Positions 9,211 to 17,879 of a stretch of 53,543 bases of DNA are shown piece after piece. The DNA comes from a virus, in IMG/VR virus record IMGVR_UViG_3300043468_001827, positions 1 to 53,543 of that record. One strand, given 5' to 3'. Within the stretch, counting starts at the first letter, position 1; each line of letters begins with the position of its first letter. The notes under the pieces were generated by a model that saw only the letters and a list, made by a program, of their open reading frames with translations, did no database searches and was not told the DNA's origin. The position numbers were made by a program, and so were the translations under genes.

Positions 9211-9401
9211 CATTTCGTTATGATACCTTGAGCAATTACTATCAGACAAACTTTGCTTTAATGCAGTACCACAAGTATAGTTTGACTGAACTTGAAAACA
9301 TGTTGCCTTGGGAGAGAAACATCTACTTGGCATTATTGATTAAACACCTTGAAGAAGAAAAACAAAGAATAGAATTACAGAAACAAACGAGAAAAAGATA
9401 A
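8479..9401 (+). CDS. 51: gp26-gp51 fusion by predicted -1 ribosomal frameshift
   Basis: At 9198-9204 the zero frame reads A-GTT-TTT-TC as AGT TTT TTC: the heptamer T TTT TTC fits the X XXY YYZ rule. A -1 slip gives CGG TTA ACA and continues open for 65 codons to TAA 9399-9401. The following gene starts at 9402. The extension contains NFALMQYHKYSLTELENMLPW then RNIYLALLIKHLEEE, like small T4 gp51-type hub assembly factors. The total product would be 307 residues. This is the layout of gpG/gpGT tail chaperones that precede tape-measure genes. An internal ATG at 9261 could also make a 46-aa gp51 alone. Confidence 0.7.
9198..9204 (+). promoter_or_regulatory. -1 frameshift slippery heptamer T TTT TTC
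   Basis: Perfect X XXY YYZ heptamer in the zero frame of the gp26-like gene, one codon before its stop. The -1 frame downstream is open and has gp51-like protein sequence. A possible stimulatory structure downstream was not resolved by eye. Confidence 0.7.
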
Positions 9402-11123
9402 ATGGCCTTAAAAGATTACTTTAGTAAAACTAAAAAAACAAAAGACGAAAGTGATTTGAGAGAAAAAACTATTCGAAGTTTTTTTGGTGGGAAAGATATT
9501 TTTTCCACATTTGTTCGTTCTAAAGTTTCTAAAAAAGATTCTTCTACAAAATCTTCTAAAGAAAGCCAAGGTGAATCAGCATCAATAAACCAAGATAGTT
9601 TAGGATTTCTTAAAATTATCGCTCAAAATTCCATTTCATTACCTGGAATGGCGAGAGATGTGAATGTGCTTCGTCAGAATGTTGTTAAGTTGGTAAAGTT
9701 AAAAGCAAAAGAAACTTCAACAAAAGCCGACAAATTCTTTAAGACAGAAGAACAAAGAGAAGCAGAATTAGAAGCTACTAGAAAAAAACAAGAAGCAAAA
9801 GCGGTTGCAGTTGACAAAGATGGTAAACCTAAAACCGCAATGAAGGCGGCCGCAGGTGATGAGGGTGGTGGCATTTTAAGTGCCATTTGGGGTGCAATTA
9901 AAAAATTAGGTACACTCATCTTTTTTGGATTGATGGCCGCTATTGGTTCAGCAATTACATTTGGTTCTGATATTGCAACTTGGTTCGAAAAAAGTTTCAA
10001 ACCTATGGAATGGGTTGAGAGTTTTTTTAATTCAATCAAAGAAGGTTGGAAAAAGATTACTGAAACGGATATTGTAAAAGAGACTTTAATTAAAGGTGTT
10101 GGCAGTTTCTTAGATTTTATTACTGGTGGTCTATTTGGTGAAAAAGAACTGAGAGAAAGTTTAAACAAATTATCCGAAGAATTAAAACCAATCATAACAT
10201 TCTTTACGGAAATGTTTGATAGAGTAGTAAACTGGATGTCAGATAATATTGGTTGGGATAAGTTTACTATTCCACTTTCAAAGGCATCTTTCGATATAAA
10301 AGTTCCTGATTGGGTACCTGGTCTTGGTGGTAAAACACAAAAAATAGGTTTATCAGATATTACGATTCCTGGTTTTAGACCTTTCAAAAAGAGAGCAAGA
10401 CCTGATGCAACTACACCTCCATCTGCACCAAGTTCTTCACCTACACCCGAAACTCCGCCCGCACCCGTAACATCTGGTTTAAGTAACGAACAGGCACAAG
10501 CGGCTCGTCAAAGTTTTGCGGAAAATGACCCACGAAGAAATGATAGACAGGAACAAGTAGAACCGGTAAATACAAAAACAGATGCAATCAAATTACTTGA
10601 AAAGTTTGGTGTAAAACCAGACCCTAAATCCATGTCTGGATTCTCCGACATGAAAGGTAATCCAATTGAAGAACCCAATCTTCGTGCCGAATTAAATGCA
10701 AGAGGTGTTGATGGTGATAGAATTATTAATTTGATTAAAAGTTCACCCACACAAGAATCAAAAGACCCAATAGCACGCCAATTAGGATTAAATATTTCTG
10801 GTAAAGAACCAGAATCTTCTCCTAGTGCGCCATCATTACCTCCTGCAAAAGATTTATCTTCAGGTACACAACCATCAAGCTCAGCTGGTCCTGTTAGTCC
10901 AAGTCCAGAAGATGGTGTACCACCAAGAACATCGGGTTCTTCTTTAGGACAATTATCATCGGATGTTGCAGAGGGTCAAAGAATGGATTCTGGACCTGAT
11001 ATGGGAAATATTGTCAACTCATCTACTGTAAACAACAATAAAGGTACACTTGCTGGCGGTGATTCTAAAATTGCTGATGCATATAATTCTTCCTTTATTG
11101 ATTCTTATTTCAAAACCGCTTAA
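9402..11123 (+). CDS. Tape-measure/hub-like tail protein 1
   Basis: 573 residues. Lys-rich N-terminus, helical segment ~85-140, a hydrophobic Gly/Ala stretch ~150-190 (IWGAIKKLGTLIFFGLMAAI), a second helical region, then a long Pro/Ser-rich C-terminal half (~325-540). Starts immediately after the gp51-like frame, the position of tape-measure genes in other tailed phages. It shares its layout (basic N-terminus, central hydrophobic segment, low-complexity linker) with the two following genes. I infer a tape-measure or hub function; T4 gp29 is the positional analogue. Confidence 0.5.
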   Translation: MALKDYFSKTKKTKDESDLREKTIRSFFGGKDIFSTFVRSKVSKKDSSTKSSKESQGESASINQDSLGFLKIIAQNSISLPGMARDVNVLRQNVVKLVKLKAKETSTKADKFFKTEEQREAELEATRKKQEAKAVAVDKDGKPKTAMKAAAGDEGGGILSAIWGAIKKLGTLIFFGLMAAIGSAITFGSDIATWFEKSFKPMEWVESFFNSIKEGWKKITETDIVKETLIKGVGSFLDFITGGLFGEKELRESLNKLSEELKPIITFFTEMFDRVVNWMSDNIGWDKFTIPLSKASFDIKVPDWVPGLGGKTQKIGLSDITIPGFRPFKKRARPDATTPPSAPSSSPTPETPPAPVTSGLSNEQAQAARQSFAENDPRRNDRQEQVEPVNTKTDAIKLLEKFGVKPDPKSMSGFSDMKGNPIEEPNLRAELNARGVDGDRIINLIKSSPTQESKDPIARQLGLNISGKEPESSPSAPSLPPAKDLSSGTQPSSSAGPVSPSPEDGVPPRTSGSSLGQLSSDVAEGQRMDSGPDMGNIVNSSTVNNNKGTLAGGDSKIADAYNSSFIDSYFKTA

Positions 11124-11129
11124 TAAAAA

Positions 11130-13556
11130 ATGAACTCCAGCGAACTTGGCTTAGATATCAAGAAAACACTTACATCTAAAGTAAGTTTGGGTAAAGTTTC
11201 TGGTGTCGATAAAACATTACAGAAAGCCGCCAAGAATTATCTTTTATTAGGTAAAATCTCCCACAATTTAAATTTAATTAACCAAAACATCATCAATTTG
11301 GTGAGAGCGTTTGGTATTGAAGCAAGAGAAAAAGAAGATGCTCACTTTTTAAAAGAAGATGAGAGAGCAATTAATTTTCGTGTTCGTAAAGAAAAATACA
11401 TTGAATCAAAAGTAAGAAAGTCCGACCCTGATGGCGATTCATCTGGAGGTATTTTAGGTTTCTTTATTCGAAAAAGATTAAAACAAGTCTTTAAAAAACT
11501 TGCAACAAAAGTAATGTTACGGTTAAGAAAAAATGAAATTTTTAAAAAACTCGTTAAAACAATTAACAGGTTTAAAAGAGAAATTAAAAACTTTTTTAAA
11601 AAATTAGACTTTAAAAAAATTATTGTTGAATGGTGGAGAGAAAAAGGAAAACCATTTGTCAAAGGTTTATTAAAAAAAGGATTTGAATTACTTAAAAAGT
11701 TAGGACCACTTTTTAAACGAGCACTTCCCCGTTTAACTGCCCGTTTAGCAACAATCATGGCCAGTTCGGCCGCAACAGGACCTTTTGCTCCTATAGTTGC
11801 AATTGTTGTTACTGCGGGATTTGTTTTATATGATGGTATTATGGGAGCGATTGATGAAATTGCCGATGGAGGCAATGGGTTTGTTGGATTCTTTTCAGGT
11901 ATAATTGAAGGTATTACTTTTGGTATTTTCGATAGAAAATTGATTGCCAATAAAATGTATGGCGCAGGAGGTTTCATTTCAAACTTTTTTAAAACTGTAT
12001 ATGAAAAAATAAAAAATGTAGTGAAGATATCTTATAACTTTATTTCCGAAAAGTTAGACAATATTATCACACCTATATTTGAAAAAAGTAAAAAAGATTT
12101 TGATATTGATGGTAAAGAAAAAGAATATGAGAAAATTGTTGAAGAGGCTTTAGAAGAAGATAGAAAACAAAAAGAAAATGCAAGAAAATCTGCTGAAAAA
12201 GAATCTGAATATATTACAGGTCTTGCAAATAGTAACCGAGAAAAATTTGAAAAAAAACGCCGTCTTGTTGATAAAATTAATACACTAGAAAAAGAAGAAT
12301 ATGAAGCGGAGAGAAGAATTGCTCAGGCAGAAAATAAAATGCCTCCTAAAAAACCGACTGAAATTCCTCCACCTAAACGCCAAGAAGTAAAAAGAGAAGA
12401 ACCTGCACCGGCTCCAGCACCAACAAAGCCGGCTCCTGCTCCAGCACCGGCTCCAGCACCAACAAAGCCGGCTCCTGCTCCAGCACCGGCTCCAGCACCA
12501 AAACCAGAAGATAAGAAAAAAACAAAACAACAAAAATTAAATGATGATGAAAAAGATACCTTTGAGAGAGCAAAAACTCTCGTTAAAGAATTAATTAGTC
12601 TTGGACTTACAAACAAACATGCTTTAAAAGCAATTCTTCAAACATCAGCAAAAGAATCGGGTATCAGTCCATCTGCAAAAGAAATGGGAGCAGGAAGTTA
12701 TATAAAACAAGTAAAAGATAAGTCTAGGACTTATGAATACGGCACAAAAAAGAATTTAACTGGTCCAGAAAGAGTCAGAGAAGTTTTTCCACAACTTAAA
12801 ACTATGGATGGTGGAAAATATATGGATGATGACGAACTTTTAAAAATTTTCTATGATAACGAAAAATTTTATGATATAGCATACGGTCTTTATTCTCCAA
12901 GAGGCTTTAAAATGGGTAATACGGAACCAGGAGATGGATACAAATACCGTGGGCGTGGTTACATACAAATAACATTTAAAAACACTTATAAAATGGTTGG
13001 AAATTTAATTAACCAACCTCTTGAAAGTAATCCAGACTTGATATCATCAAATCCAAAAATTGCGGCCGAAGCCGCTTTAATGTATCTTGCAAGTTCCATT
13101 GGCGGAAAAAAAGTAAAATTGGGTATTGAAAGAATGAATAAATTTGAAAGTGATGAAGAAGCTTTAAAATTTATCATTTTAAATGTGGCCAGAGGTGGTG
13201 CAGGTCTCAATGCAAGTCATTCTTATTTTAAAGATGAAAACTATGCAGAACAAATTAAACATGCAAAAGAAAAAGGAACCAAATATGCTGAAGCCGCAGT
13301 AGCTTCTATTGGTACTGGTGGTCCCGATACCTCCACACTTTCTAATGCATTTACTGTTGTTGAACCTGCAACTGGTAAAAAAATAATTTATGATTCAAAA
13401 GAAATGTTTTTGGGTCATCGTCAACAAAAGAAACCTGTTGAATATGATGTTGTAAACATTAAACATACCGATAATACAAAGTTGGCGAAAAATCTTCCTA
13501 AAAAAGATGTTGAAAAAGTTGATAATGCTTCAATCCTGTTGAGTAGAGTTGTGTAA
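11130..13556 (+). CDS. Tail protein 2 with GH19-like glycosidase domain
   Basis: 808 residues. Residues 1-150 are helical and basic; 195-260 hydrophobic (TARLATIMASSAATGPFAPI); 330-400 strongly charged coiled coil; ~426-456 a Pro-Ala linker. From ~470 to 730 there is a domain with the GH19 chitinase/muramidase pattern: KESG (catalytic Glu region, ~508), then YKYRGRGYIQITFKNTY (~603-619) and a following NP-x-I-A-A-E-A-A-L segment. Likely cuts peptidoglycan glycan strands during DNA injection. Part of a three-gene set with neighbours of similar layout. Confidence 0.72.
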   Translation: MNSSELGLDIKKTLTSKVSLGKVSGVDKTLQKAAKNYLLLGKISHNLNLINQNIINLVRAFGIEAREKEDAHFLKEDERAINFRVRKEKYIESKVRKSDPDGDSSGGILGFFIRKRLKQVFKKLATKVMLRLRKNEIFKKLVKTINRFKREIKNFFKKLDFKKIIVEWWREKGKPFVKGLLKKGFELLKKLGPLFKRALPRLTARLATIMASSAATGPFAPIVAIVVTAGFVLYDGIMGAIDEIADGGNGFVGFFSGIIEGITFGIFDRKLIANKMYGAGGFISNFFKTVYEKIKNVVKISYNFISEKLDNIITPIFEKSKKDFDIDGKEKEYEKIVEEALEEDRKQKENARKSAEKESEYITGLANSNREKFEKKRRLVDKINTLEKEEYEAERRIAQAENKMPPKKPTEIPPPKRQEVKREEPAPAPAPTKPAPAPAPAPAPTKPAPAPAPAPAPKPEDKKKTKQQKLNDDEKDTFERAKTLVKELISLGLTNKHALKAILQTSAKESGISPSAKEMGAGSYIKQVKDKSRTYEYGTKKNLTGPERVREVFPQLKTMDGGKYMDDDELLKIFYDNEKFYDIAYGLYSPRGFKMGNTEPGDGYKYRGRGYIQITFKNTYKMVGNLINQPLESNPDLISSNPKIAAEAALMYLASSIGGKKVKLGIERMNKFESDEEALKFIILNVARGGAGLNASHSYFKDENYAEQIKHAKEKGTKYAEAAVASIGTGGPDTSTLSNAFTVVEPATGKKIIYDSKEMFLGHRQQKKPVEYDVVNIKHTDNTKLAKNLPKKDVEKVDNASILLSRVV
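12408..12500 (+). repeat. 39-bp tandem repeat encoding a Pro-Ala-Lys linker
   Basis: Two exact 39-bp copies (12408-12446, 12447-12485) and a 15-bp partial third copy. They encode PAPAPTKPAPAPA-type units between the coiled coil and the GH19-like domain. Such repeats expand and shrink by recombination and form stiff, extended linkers. Confidence 0.9.
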
Positions 13557-15560
13557 ATGGATAATAAAAAATTCAACGAACTTTTAGATTCCAATCAAAT
13601 TGGTTTAATCTTGTCAAATGGTGGGAAAGATTTAACGAAGGAACAATTAAAAAGGGTCAAAGAAAAAGCCAATGAAGAAGCGGCTGATTTGTTGTTGTCA
13701 AAACAAATGAAAGCTGCAACTCAACCTGGTTATTCTGATTTTGTTTTAACACCATTCAGAGAAAAAATTATTCAGGAATTGGTAAAACAATCAGCTACAC
13801 CTCAAACTAAGCAATCGACAACAATCAAATCTCCAGAAGAAAAGAAAAATTCAGAAGAAGAAAAACCAAAAGCCGAACAAGAGAAAACAAAATTAGACTT
13901 TACGGCATCTTTAAAAGTGTTTGCTAAGATGGGTCTTTCTTTTAAAACCATTGCACAAGAATTTAAAAAGATTAATAAAGGTTTCACACAGTTAGTTAAA
14001 TTAGAGGGCGGCCGACCGGCGGAAGGTGGTATTTTAGGTAAAGAAATTTCTGATGCTAGGTCGAATCAACAATTATTTGTTAGACTTCCTAAAAAATCAG
14101 AAAAAACAACAGATGAATCTGAAGGTAGATTCTCTTTTTCTAAAATTATTAATTTATTGGTAAGCGGTTTAATGGTTGCAATTGGCAGTATGGTTATTGC
14201 CGTTTCTGATATTGGAACTTTTATTTCAAATACTTTTGATGGAGTAAAAACTGGTGCGATAAAATTTAAAGATTTTGTTGTAAATTTTGATTGGTATGAA
14301 TGGTTCAGAACAGGCTCTATTGATTTTCTTAATGCAGTTTCTTTTGGTTTGATTAACAAAGAAGAAGCATCAGTAATTTTTAACACCTTAGAAGATGCAA
14401 CAATAAAAACTATTGATGGTATAGGTAGATTTTTATCTTTGGCCAAAAACACTTTGGTTACCGAAGCAGAATCTTTAAAATATTGGCTTGCATTAGATGT
14501 TTTTGGTATTGATGTAAATGAAGTTCGAACAAGAGGTAAAAAAGAAGAACGAGATGCCTATGTTAAACAATTGCAAGATGATGGCACTAAACTTGATGGT
14601 GAAATTTCTGAATTAAATGTGAAAAAAGAGGCATTGGTAAAAAGAAGAAGTATTTGGAAAGAAAAAATAGAGAAATTAAATTGGAAAGAAAAGGATTTGG
14701 ATGAAGAAGTTTATGATCCAATAACCGGTGTTTTAATTTCAGGAAGACAAAAAGAAATTAAAAAACAAGAAGAAAAAGTATCTAAACTTCCACCACCAAT
14801 AGTTCCTCCTGCGCCGCCTGCACCAGCGCCTACTCCTTCACCAACACCTGCACCTCAACCTCCAAAAAAGACTCCTGTGCAAGAACCTAAAAAAGAAAAG
14901 GAAAAAACTTCTGGTGATGAAAATGTAACATATCCAACTACTAAAGGCCAGGCGGTAGTAACATCAAAATATGGAATGAGACAATTTAAAAATAAAGATG
15001 GAACTTTAGCGCCACCTCAATTTCACTATGGAGTTGATTATGCGGGAATTCCTCGTGGATCACCCATTCAAATTTTAACTTATGCAAAAGTAACTAATGC
15101 AGGTATGGTGAATGGTTATGGTAATATGATTACCTTGGCAATAAACAATGAGTTCCTTCGTTTTGGTCATTTGGATGAAATCAATGTTAAAAAGGGTCAA
15201 GAACTTGACCCCGGAACAATAATTGGTCTCATGGGTAATACAGGACAGAGTAAAGGTCCACATTTACATTTTGAACATCGAAATAAAGATAACTATAACC
15301 AACATAAAGAAAGCACATGGGATCCTTTAAAAACCGCAGCACCAACACTTATTGCAATGGGTGATAAGCCGGTGAGAATGATTGCGGACCAATATTATGG
15401 AAATTTTTTAAGTGACAAAGATTTACAAACTGGAGAAGTTTTAGGATTAACTAAAGAATCTTCCAAATTAGCTATGTTACAGAGACAACAAGGTAAAGTT
15501 GGAAATCCTTCTGTTGTGAATATAGAAAGAACAAATAATCTAAGCGTTAACGCCAGTTAA
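13557..15560 (+). CDS. Tail protein 3 with M23 peptidase domain
   Basis: 667 residues, start codon abutting the previous stop. Basic helical N-terminus, a hydrophobic segment near 195-225 (IINLLVSGLMVAIGSMVIAV), a coiled coil ~330-405 and a Pro-rich linker ~410-440. Residues ~465-600 form an M23/LytM endopeptidase: HYGVDYAG supplies the first His and Asp zinc ligands, GPHLHFEHR the catalytic H-x-H motif. Expected to cut peptide cross-links, complementing the glycosidase domain of the preceding protein. The resemblance of segments such as the central hydrophobic patch to the two upstream genes suggests common ancestry. Confidence 0.78.
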   Translation: MDNKKFNELLDSNQIGLILSNGGKDLTKEQLKRVKEKANEEAADLLLSKQMKAATQPGYSDFVLTPFREKIIQELVKQSATPQTKQSTTIKSPEEKKNSEEEKPKAEQEKTKLDFTASLKVFAKMGLSFKTIAQEFKKINKGFTQLVKLEGGRPAEGGILGKEISDARSNQQLFVRLPKKSEKTTDESEGRFSFSKIINLLVSGLMVAIGSMVIAVSDIGTFISNTFDGVKTGAIKFKDFVVNFDWYEWFRTGSIDFLNAVSFGLINKEEASVIFNTLEDATIKTIDGIGRFLSLAKNTLVTEAESLKYWLALDVFGIDVNEVRTRGKKEERDAYVKQLQDDGTKLDGEISELNVKKEALVKRRSIWKEKIEKLNWKEKDLDEEVYDPITGVLISGRQKEIKKQEEKVSKLPPPIVPPAPPAPAPTPSPTPAPQPPKKTPVQEPKKEKEKTSGDENVTYPTTKGQAVVTSKYGMRQFKNKDGTLAPPQFHYGVDYAGIPRGSPIQILTYAKVTNAGMVNGYGNMITLAINNEFLRFGHLDEINVKKGQELDPGTIIGLMGNTGQSKGPHLHFEHRNKDNYNQHKESTWDPLKTAAPTLIAMGDKPVRMIADQYYGNFLSDKDLQTGEVLGLTKESSKLAMLQRQQGKVGNPSVVNIERTNNLSVNAS

Positions 15561-15561
15561 A

Positions 15562-15582
15562 AACCCGGCGCAAGGCCGGGTT
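15562..15582 (-). terminator. Rho-independent terminator of gp32
   Basis: Perfect 8-bp stem AACCCGGC/GCCGGGTT with 5-nt loop. On the minus strand the stem is followed by TTTTT, so it ends transcription of gp32. It lies between the convergent stops of the tail operon (15560) and gp32 (15603) and may also slow rightward transcripts. Confidence 0.85.
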
Positions 15583-15602
15583 GGAAGAAAGAGATTAATT
15601 AC

Positions 15603-16496
15603 TTAATCTTGTTCTGCAAGAGATTTGAAATAGTCCAAATCTTCATCATCACCAATCGATTTATCAATCATGGACACATCTTCATCTTTAATTGAAGAAA
15701 CAACTGAATCAACTGCTTTGGTCTTTGTTGCAGAGGCAGTACCATCAAAACCAAGAACTTTGTCGAGGCGTGATTTCAACTGTTCATAAGGTTTAAATTG
15801 TTTCTTTTCAGCAAACTCTTTAATACCATGTTCTGATTTCCAAAGTGCTTCAAGTTTTTCATCATTACCATCAAAAAGTGCAGATACTTCCGCAAACTCT
15901 GATTTATCATAATTACGATAACCTTCAACATTACGAATCTTCAACTTGAAGTTGGCACCTTCCCACATATCAAATGGGTTGACTGCTTTCTCATCTTCAA
16001 AATCTGGATTCATTGCTTCAGTAATCTTATCAAAGATTTTCTTACCAAATTTGAAAAGACGGACTTGTCCTTCATTTTCTTTATTGGCAGGGTCAGAAAC
16101 TACCAAGATGTTCGCAATATAAGATAGTTTTCGTTTTTGTTTACGAGCAATATCTTTATTTGCTTCAATGCCAGAATTCCATAATGTATTGTTGTGTTCA
16201 CAAACTGGACATTTCTCATTAATAGTTGTCAAACAATTATCAATGAACCAACCGCCAGGACCTTGAAATCCATGAGAGAACACACGAACCCAAGGTAGAG
16301 CATCATCACCATCAGCGGCAGGTGCGGGTAGAAAACGAATAACAGCCATGCCGTTACCTGCTTTATCTACTTCAGGTTGCCAGAATCGGGTATCTTCTTT
16401 GGATCCGCTTTCAGCGGTTTGGGTTGTGGCTTCAATAGCCTTTGTGAGTTTAGCGAAGTCATTGCGACCACGCTTTAAATTTGCAAAACTACTCAT
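15603..16496 (-). CDS. 32: Single-stranded DNA-binding protein gp32
   Basis: 297 residues, the T4 gp32 size. The basic N-terminus (ANLKRGRNDFAKL) serves cooperativity. The core has RFLPAP, PWVRVFSHGFQG and a zinc site formed by H-x(n)-C then CPVC (CLTTINEKCPVCEHN). The C-terminus is acidic (SIGDDEDLDYFKSLAEQD), the usual protein interaction tail. Coats ssDNA during replication, recombination and repair. Stands alone between a terminator and a repeat-containing leader; in T4 gp32 controls its own translation through the leader. Confidence 0.93.
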   Translation of the reverse strand: MSSFANLKRGRNDFAKLTKAIEATTQTAESGSKEDTRFWQPEVDKAGNGMAVIRFLPAPAADGDDALPWVRVFSHGFQGPGGWFIDNCLTTINEKCPVCEHNNTLWNSGIEANKDIARKQKRKLSYIANILVVSDPANKENEGQVRLFKFGKKIFDKITEAMNPDFEDEKAVNPFDMWEGANFKLKIRNVEGYRNYDKSEFAEVSALFDGNDEKLEALWKSEHGIKEFAEKKQFKPYEQLKSRLDKVLGFDGTASATKTKAVDSVVSSIKDEDVSMIDKSIGDDEDLDYFKSLAEQD

Positions 16497-16510
16497 TGTA
16501 TTTCCTTTCG

Positions 16511-16541
16511 TATAAACGGAGTATTAACGGTATATAAACGA
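16511..16541 (-). promoter_or_regulatory. Triple 11-bp-phased repeat in gp32 leader
   Basis: Three 9-mers, on the plus strand TATAAACGG, TATTAACGG and TATAAACGA, start at 16511, 16522 and 16533, exactly 11 bp apart, ending about 15 nt before the gp32 start. This is one helical turn per copy, or a run of AU-rich units in RNA. By analogy with T4, where gp32 binds an unstructured AU-rich leader to repress itself, this may be an autoregulatory operator. Confidence 0.5.
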
Positions 16542-16566
16542 CTTATTCACATAAACATAATGTATC

Positions 16567-16577
16567 TTATATTTAGT
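16567..16577 (-). promoter_or_regulatory. Candidate late promoter ACTAAATATAA upstream of gp32
   Basis: Minus-strand ACTAAATATAA lies ~75 nt before the gp32 start. The identical 11-mer occurs upstream of the gene at 19438-19716, and a one-mismatch copy precedes the gene at 40343-40861. It resembles the CTAAATA/TATAAATA late promoter cores of T4-like phages. The function is inferred from recurrence. Confidence 0.4.
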
Positions 16578-16579
16578 GT

Positions 16580-17071
16580 TCATGCAAGCAGGGTTTTTAT
16601 TTTTTCAATAGTATCGCCCAAATCTTTGTGATGTATGCCGATACCGCCTGCTTTATTAAATGCTTGAATAACATCTAAGGTATCATCAACTAAAACAATG
16701 CCAGGTCCTGCATAATCTCTCTTATGTTTACGACCAGGCACAACATTCGGTTTAAATGCAATACCATTTTTCTTTAACCAAGCAATCTTCTGCTCTTTCA
16801 CCTCATTGTGATATTTTTCACCACCAGATGAAGTCAGAATTTCTACTTCAATCCCTTTCTTGGCAAGTTCTTTTGCAAACTTGACCATTTCTTGGCCACC
16901 TGGCCACCAAGGAAGAGATTCGAATCCTTTTTTCTCTAAAATGAAATTAGGCCATTCTTCTGTCCATAACTTTTTTTCTCGGTTCTTTAAGGTGTCAGGT
17001 CCATAATGACCAGAAAATGCACCCTCAAAATCAGAGAGAACGCCATCCATATCAAGGTATAATTTTTTCAT
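16580..17071 (-). CDS. HAD-family phosphatase, 5'(3')-deoxyribonucleotidase-like
   Basis: 163 residues. Opens with LYLDMDGVLSDFEG, the HAD DxDG motif I (Asp nucleophile and acid/base). EILTSSGG fits motif II (Ser/Thr), K in the central part motif III, and GIVLVDDTLD motif IV (DD). Such small phage HAD enzymes hydrolyse nucleoside monophosphates or act as kinase/phosphatase partners. Overlaps gp59 by 4 nt and lies between gp59 and gp32, which breaks the strict T4 adjacency of 59 and 32. Confidence 0.75.
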   Translation of the reverse strand: MKKLYLDMDGVLSDFEGAFSGHYGPDTLKNREKKLWTEEWPNFILEKKGFESLPWWPGGQEMVKFAKELAKKGIEVEILTSSGGEKYHNEVKEQKIAWLKKNGIAFKPNVVPGRKHKRDYAGPGIVLVDDTLDVIQAFNKAGGIGIHHKDLGDTIEKIKTLLA

Positions 17072-17658
17072 TCCAAAACCTTTTTCAATATCAACTTGAA
17101 TTTTACAACATCTTGTGGTAAAAATGAGGCATACTTTTCACATTTACGCCTAAAATCAGGCCAACGAATTGTATCGGTGATTTTTTTATCCCACATCGGA
17201 AAGAAATTTAGAATTTTATTCAGTATCACCAAAGTTTCAATTGTAATCTCTTTGCGTAATGCCTTTGTCAATAATACCGGGTAATCGCCATCCGTTTTGA
17301 TGACCTCATTTGGATCACTTAGATTCTCAAAGACTGTTCTACAATCATTCTCAAACGCATAGGAAAGACTTTGGACGACTTTTTGACGATTACGATATCT
17401 TATATCAGCATCTTCTTCTAAAAGTTTACCAACCCATGTTTTATCGTCTTCCAGAAAGTTGGCAACCAAGAAATCTATTAAGGCATCCTTGTTGGTATAC
17501 TTTCGGGAAAGTTTATAGAAATGATACTTGTCTTTACGATTTTCAAAGGACTGAACCGAATGGTTTGTTTTACCATTGTATTTGAAAAAATCGTATGTGT
17601 CCTTTGAGAAATGTAGTTTTAAAGATTCGTATATTCCAAATGTTTCATAACCAGTCAT
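17068..17658 (-). CDS. 59: Helicase loader gp59
   Basis: 196 residues (T4 gp59 is 217). The region ENRKDKYHFYKLSRKYTNK aligns with the T4 gp59 segment RRDKYFFQKLSEKYKLK, and LIDFLVANFLEDDKTWVG matches its LIFISNLVANQDAWIG. gp59 loads gp41 helicase onto gp32-coated forks. Overlaps gp33 by 4 nt; the order 59-33-x-dsbA is that of T4, which strongly supports the call. Confidence 0.88.
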   Translation of the reverse strand: MTGYETFGIYESLKLHFSKDTYDFFKYNGKTNHSVQSFENRKDKYHFYKLSRKYTNKDALIDFLVANFLEDDKTWVGKLLEEDADIRYRNRQKVVQSLSYAFENDCRTVFENLSDPNEVIKTDGDYPVLLTKALRKEITIETLVILNKILNFFPMWDKKITDTIRWPDFRRKCEKYASFLPQDVVKFKLILKKVLE

Positions 17659-17879
17659 AAAGGTAAACGAGAACTTTTCTCTTTCAACATGTTATTATCC
17701 ATAGCATCACCTTCCAACTTAGATTTTAAATTGGCGTTTACTAATGTTGCCGCCACTTCTATTTCAAGTCCAGTTTGTTTACAGTATTCTACAATCGCTT
17801 CTATGTGATTGTAATCAGTTTTGGAAACAAGAGCGTCAATGGCTTTGGCAAACTTCGCCATTTCATCTTTTGTTGGCAT
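17655..17879 (-). CDS. 33: Late transcription coactivator gp33
   Basis: 74 residues, size of cyanophage-type gp33. KDEMAKFAKAID and IVEYCKQTGLEIEVAATLV match the RNA polymerase beta-flap-binding core. The short C-terminus ends in RLPL, compatible with the sliding-clamp binding tail. In T4, gp33 links polymerase carrying gp55 to the gp45 clamp to fire late promoters. Position between gp59 and dsbA matches T4. Confidence 0.82.
   Translation of the reverse strand: MPTKDEMAKFAKAIDALVSKTDYNHIEAIVEYCKQTGLEIEVAATLVNANLKSKLEGDAMDNNMLKEKSSRLPL

Noticed and set aside
9674-10387. 237-aa open frame antisense to the first tape-measure-like gene
   Set aside because: Antisense shadow: the plus frame here has coherent domains and strong coding context, while the minus frame has no ribosome site, promoter or recognisable motif.
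11342-11977. 211-aa antisense frame inside the second tail gene
   Set aside because: Shadow of a Lys-rich plus-strand gene; composition (Ile/Ser/Pro/Leu) is what complementing that gene produces.
12285-12616. Three overlapping repetitive antisense frames (Trp/Ser/Arg- or Gly/Ala-rich)
   Set aside because: They come from reading the Pro-Ala repeat DNA on the other strand.
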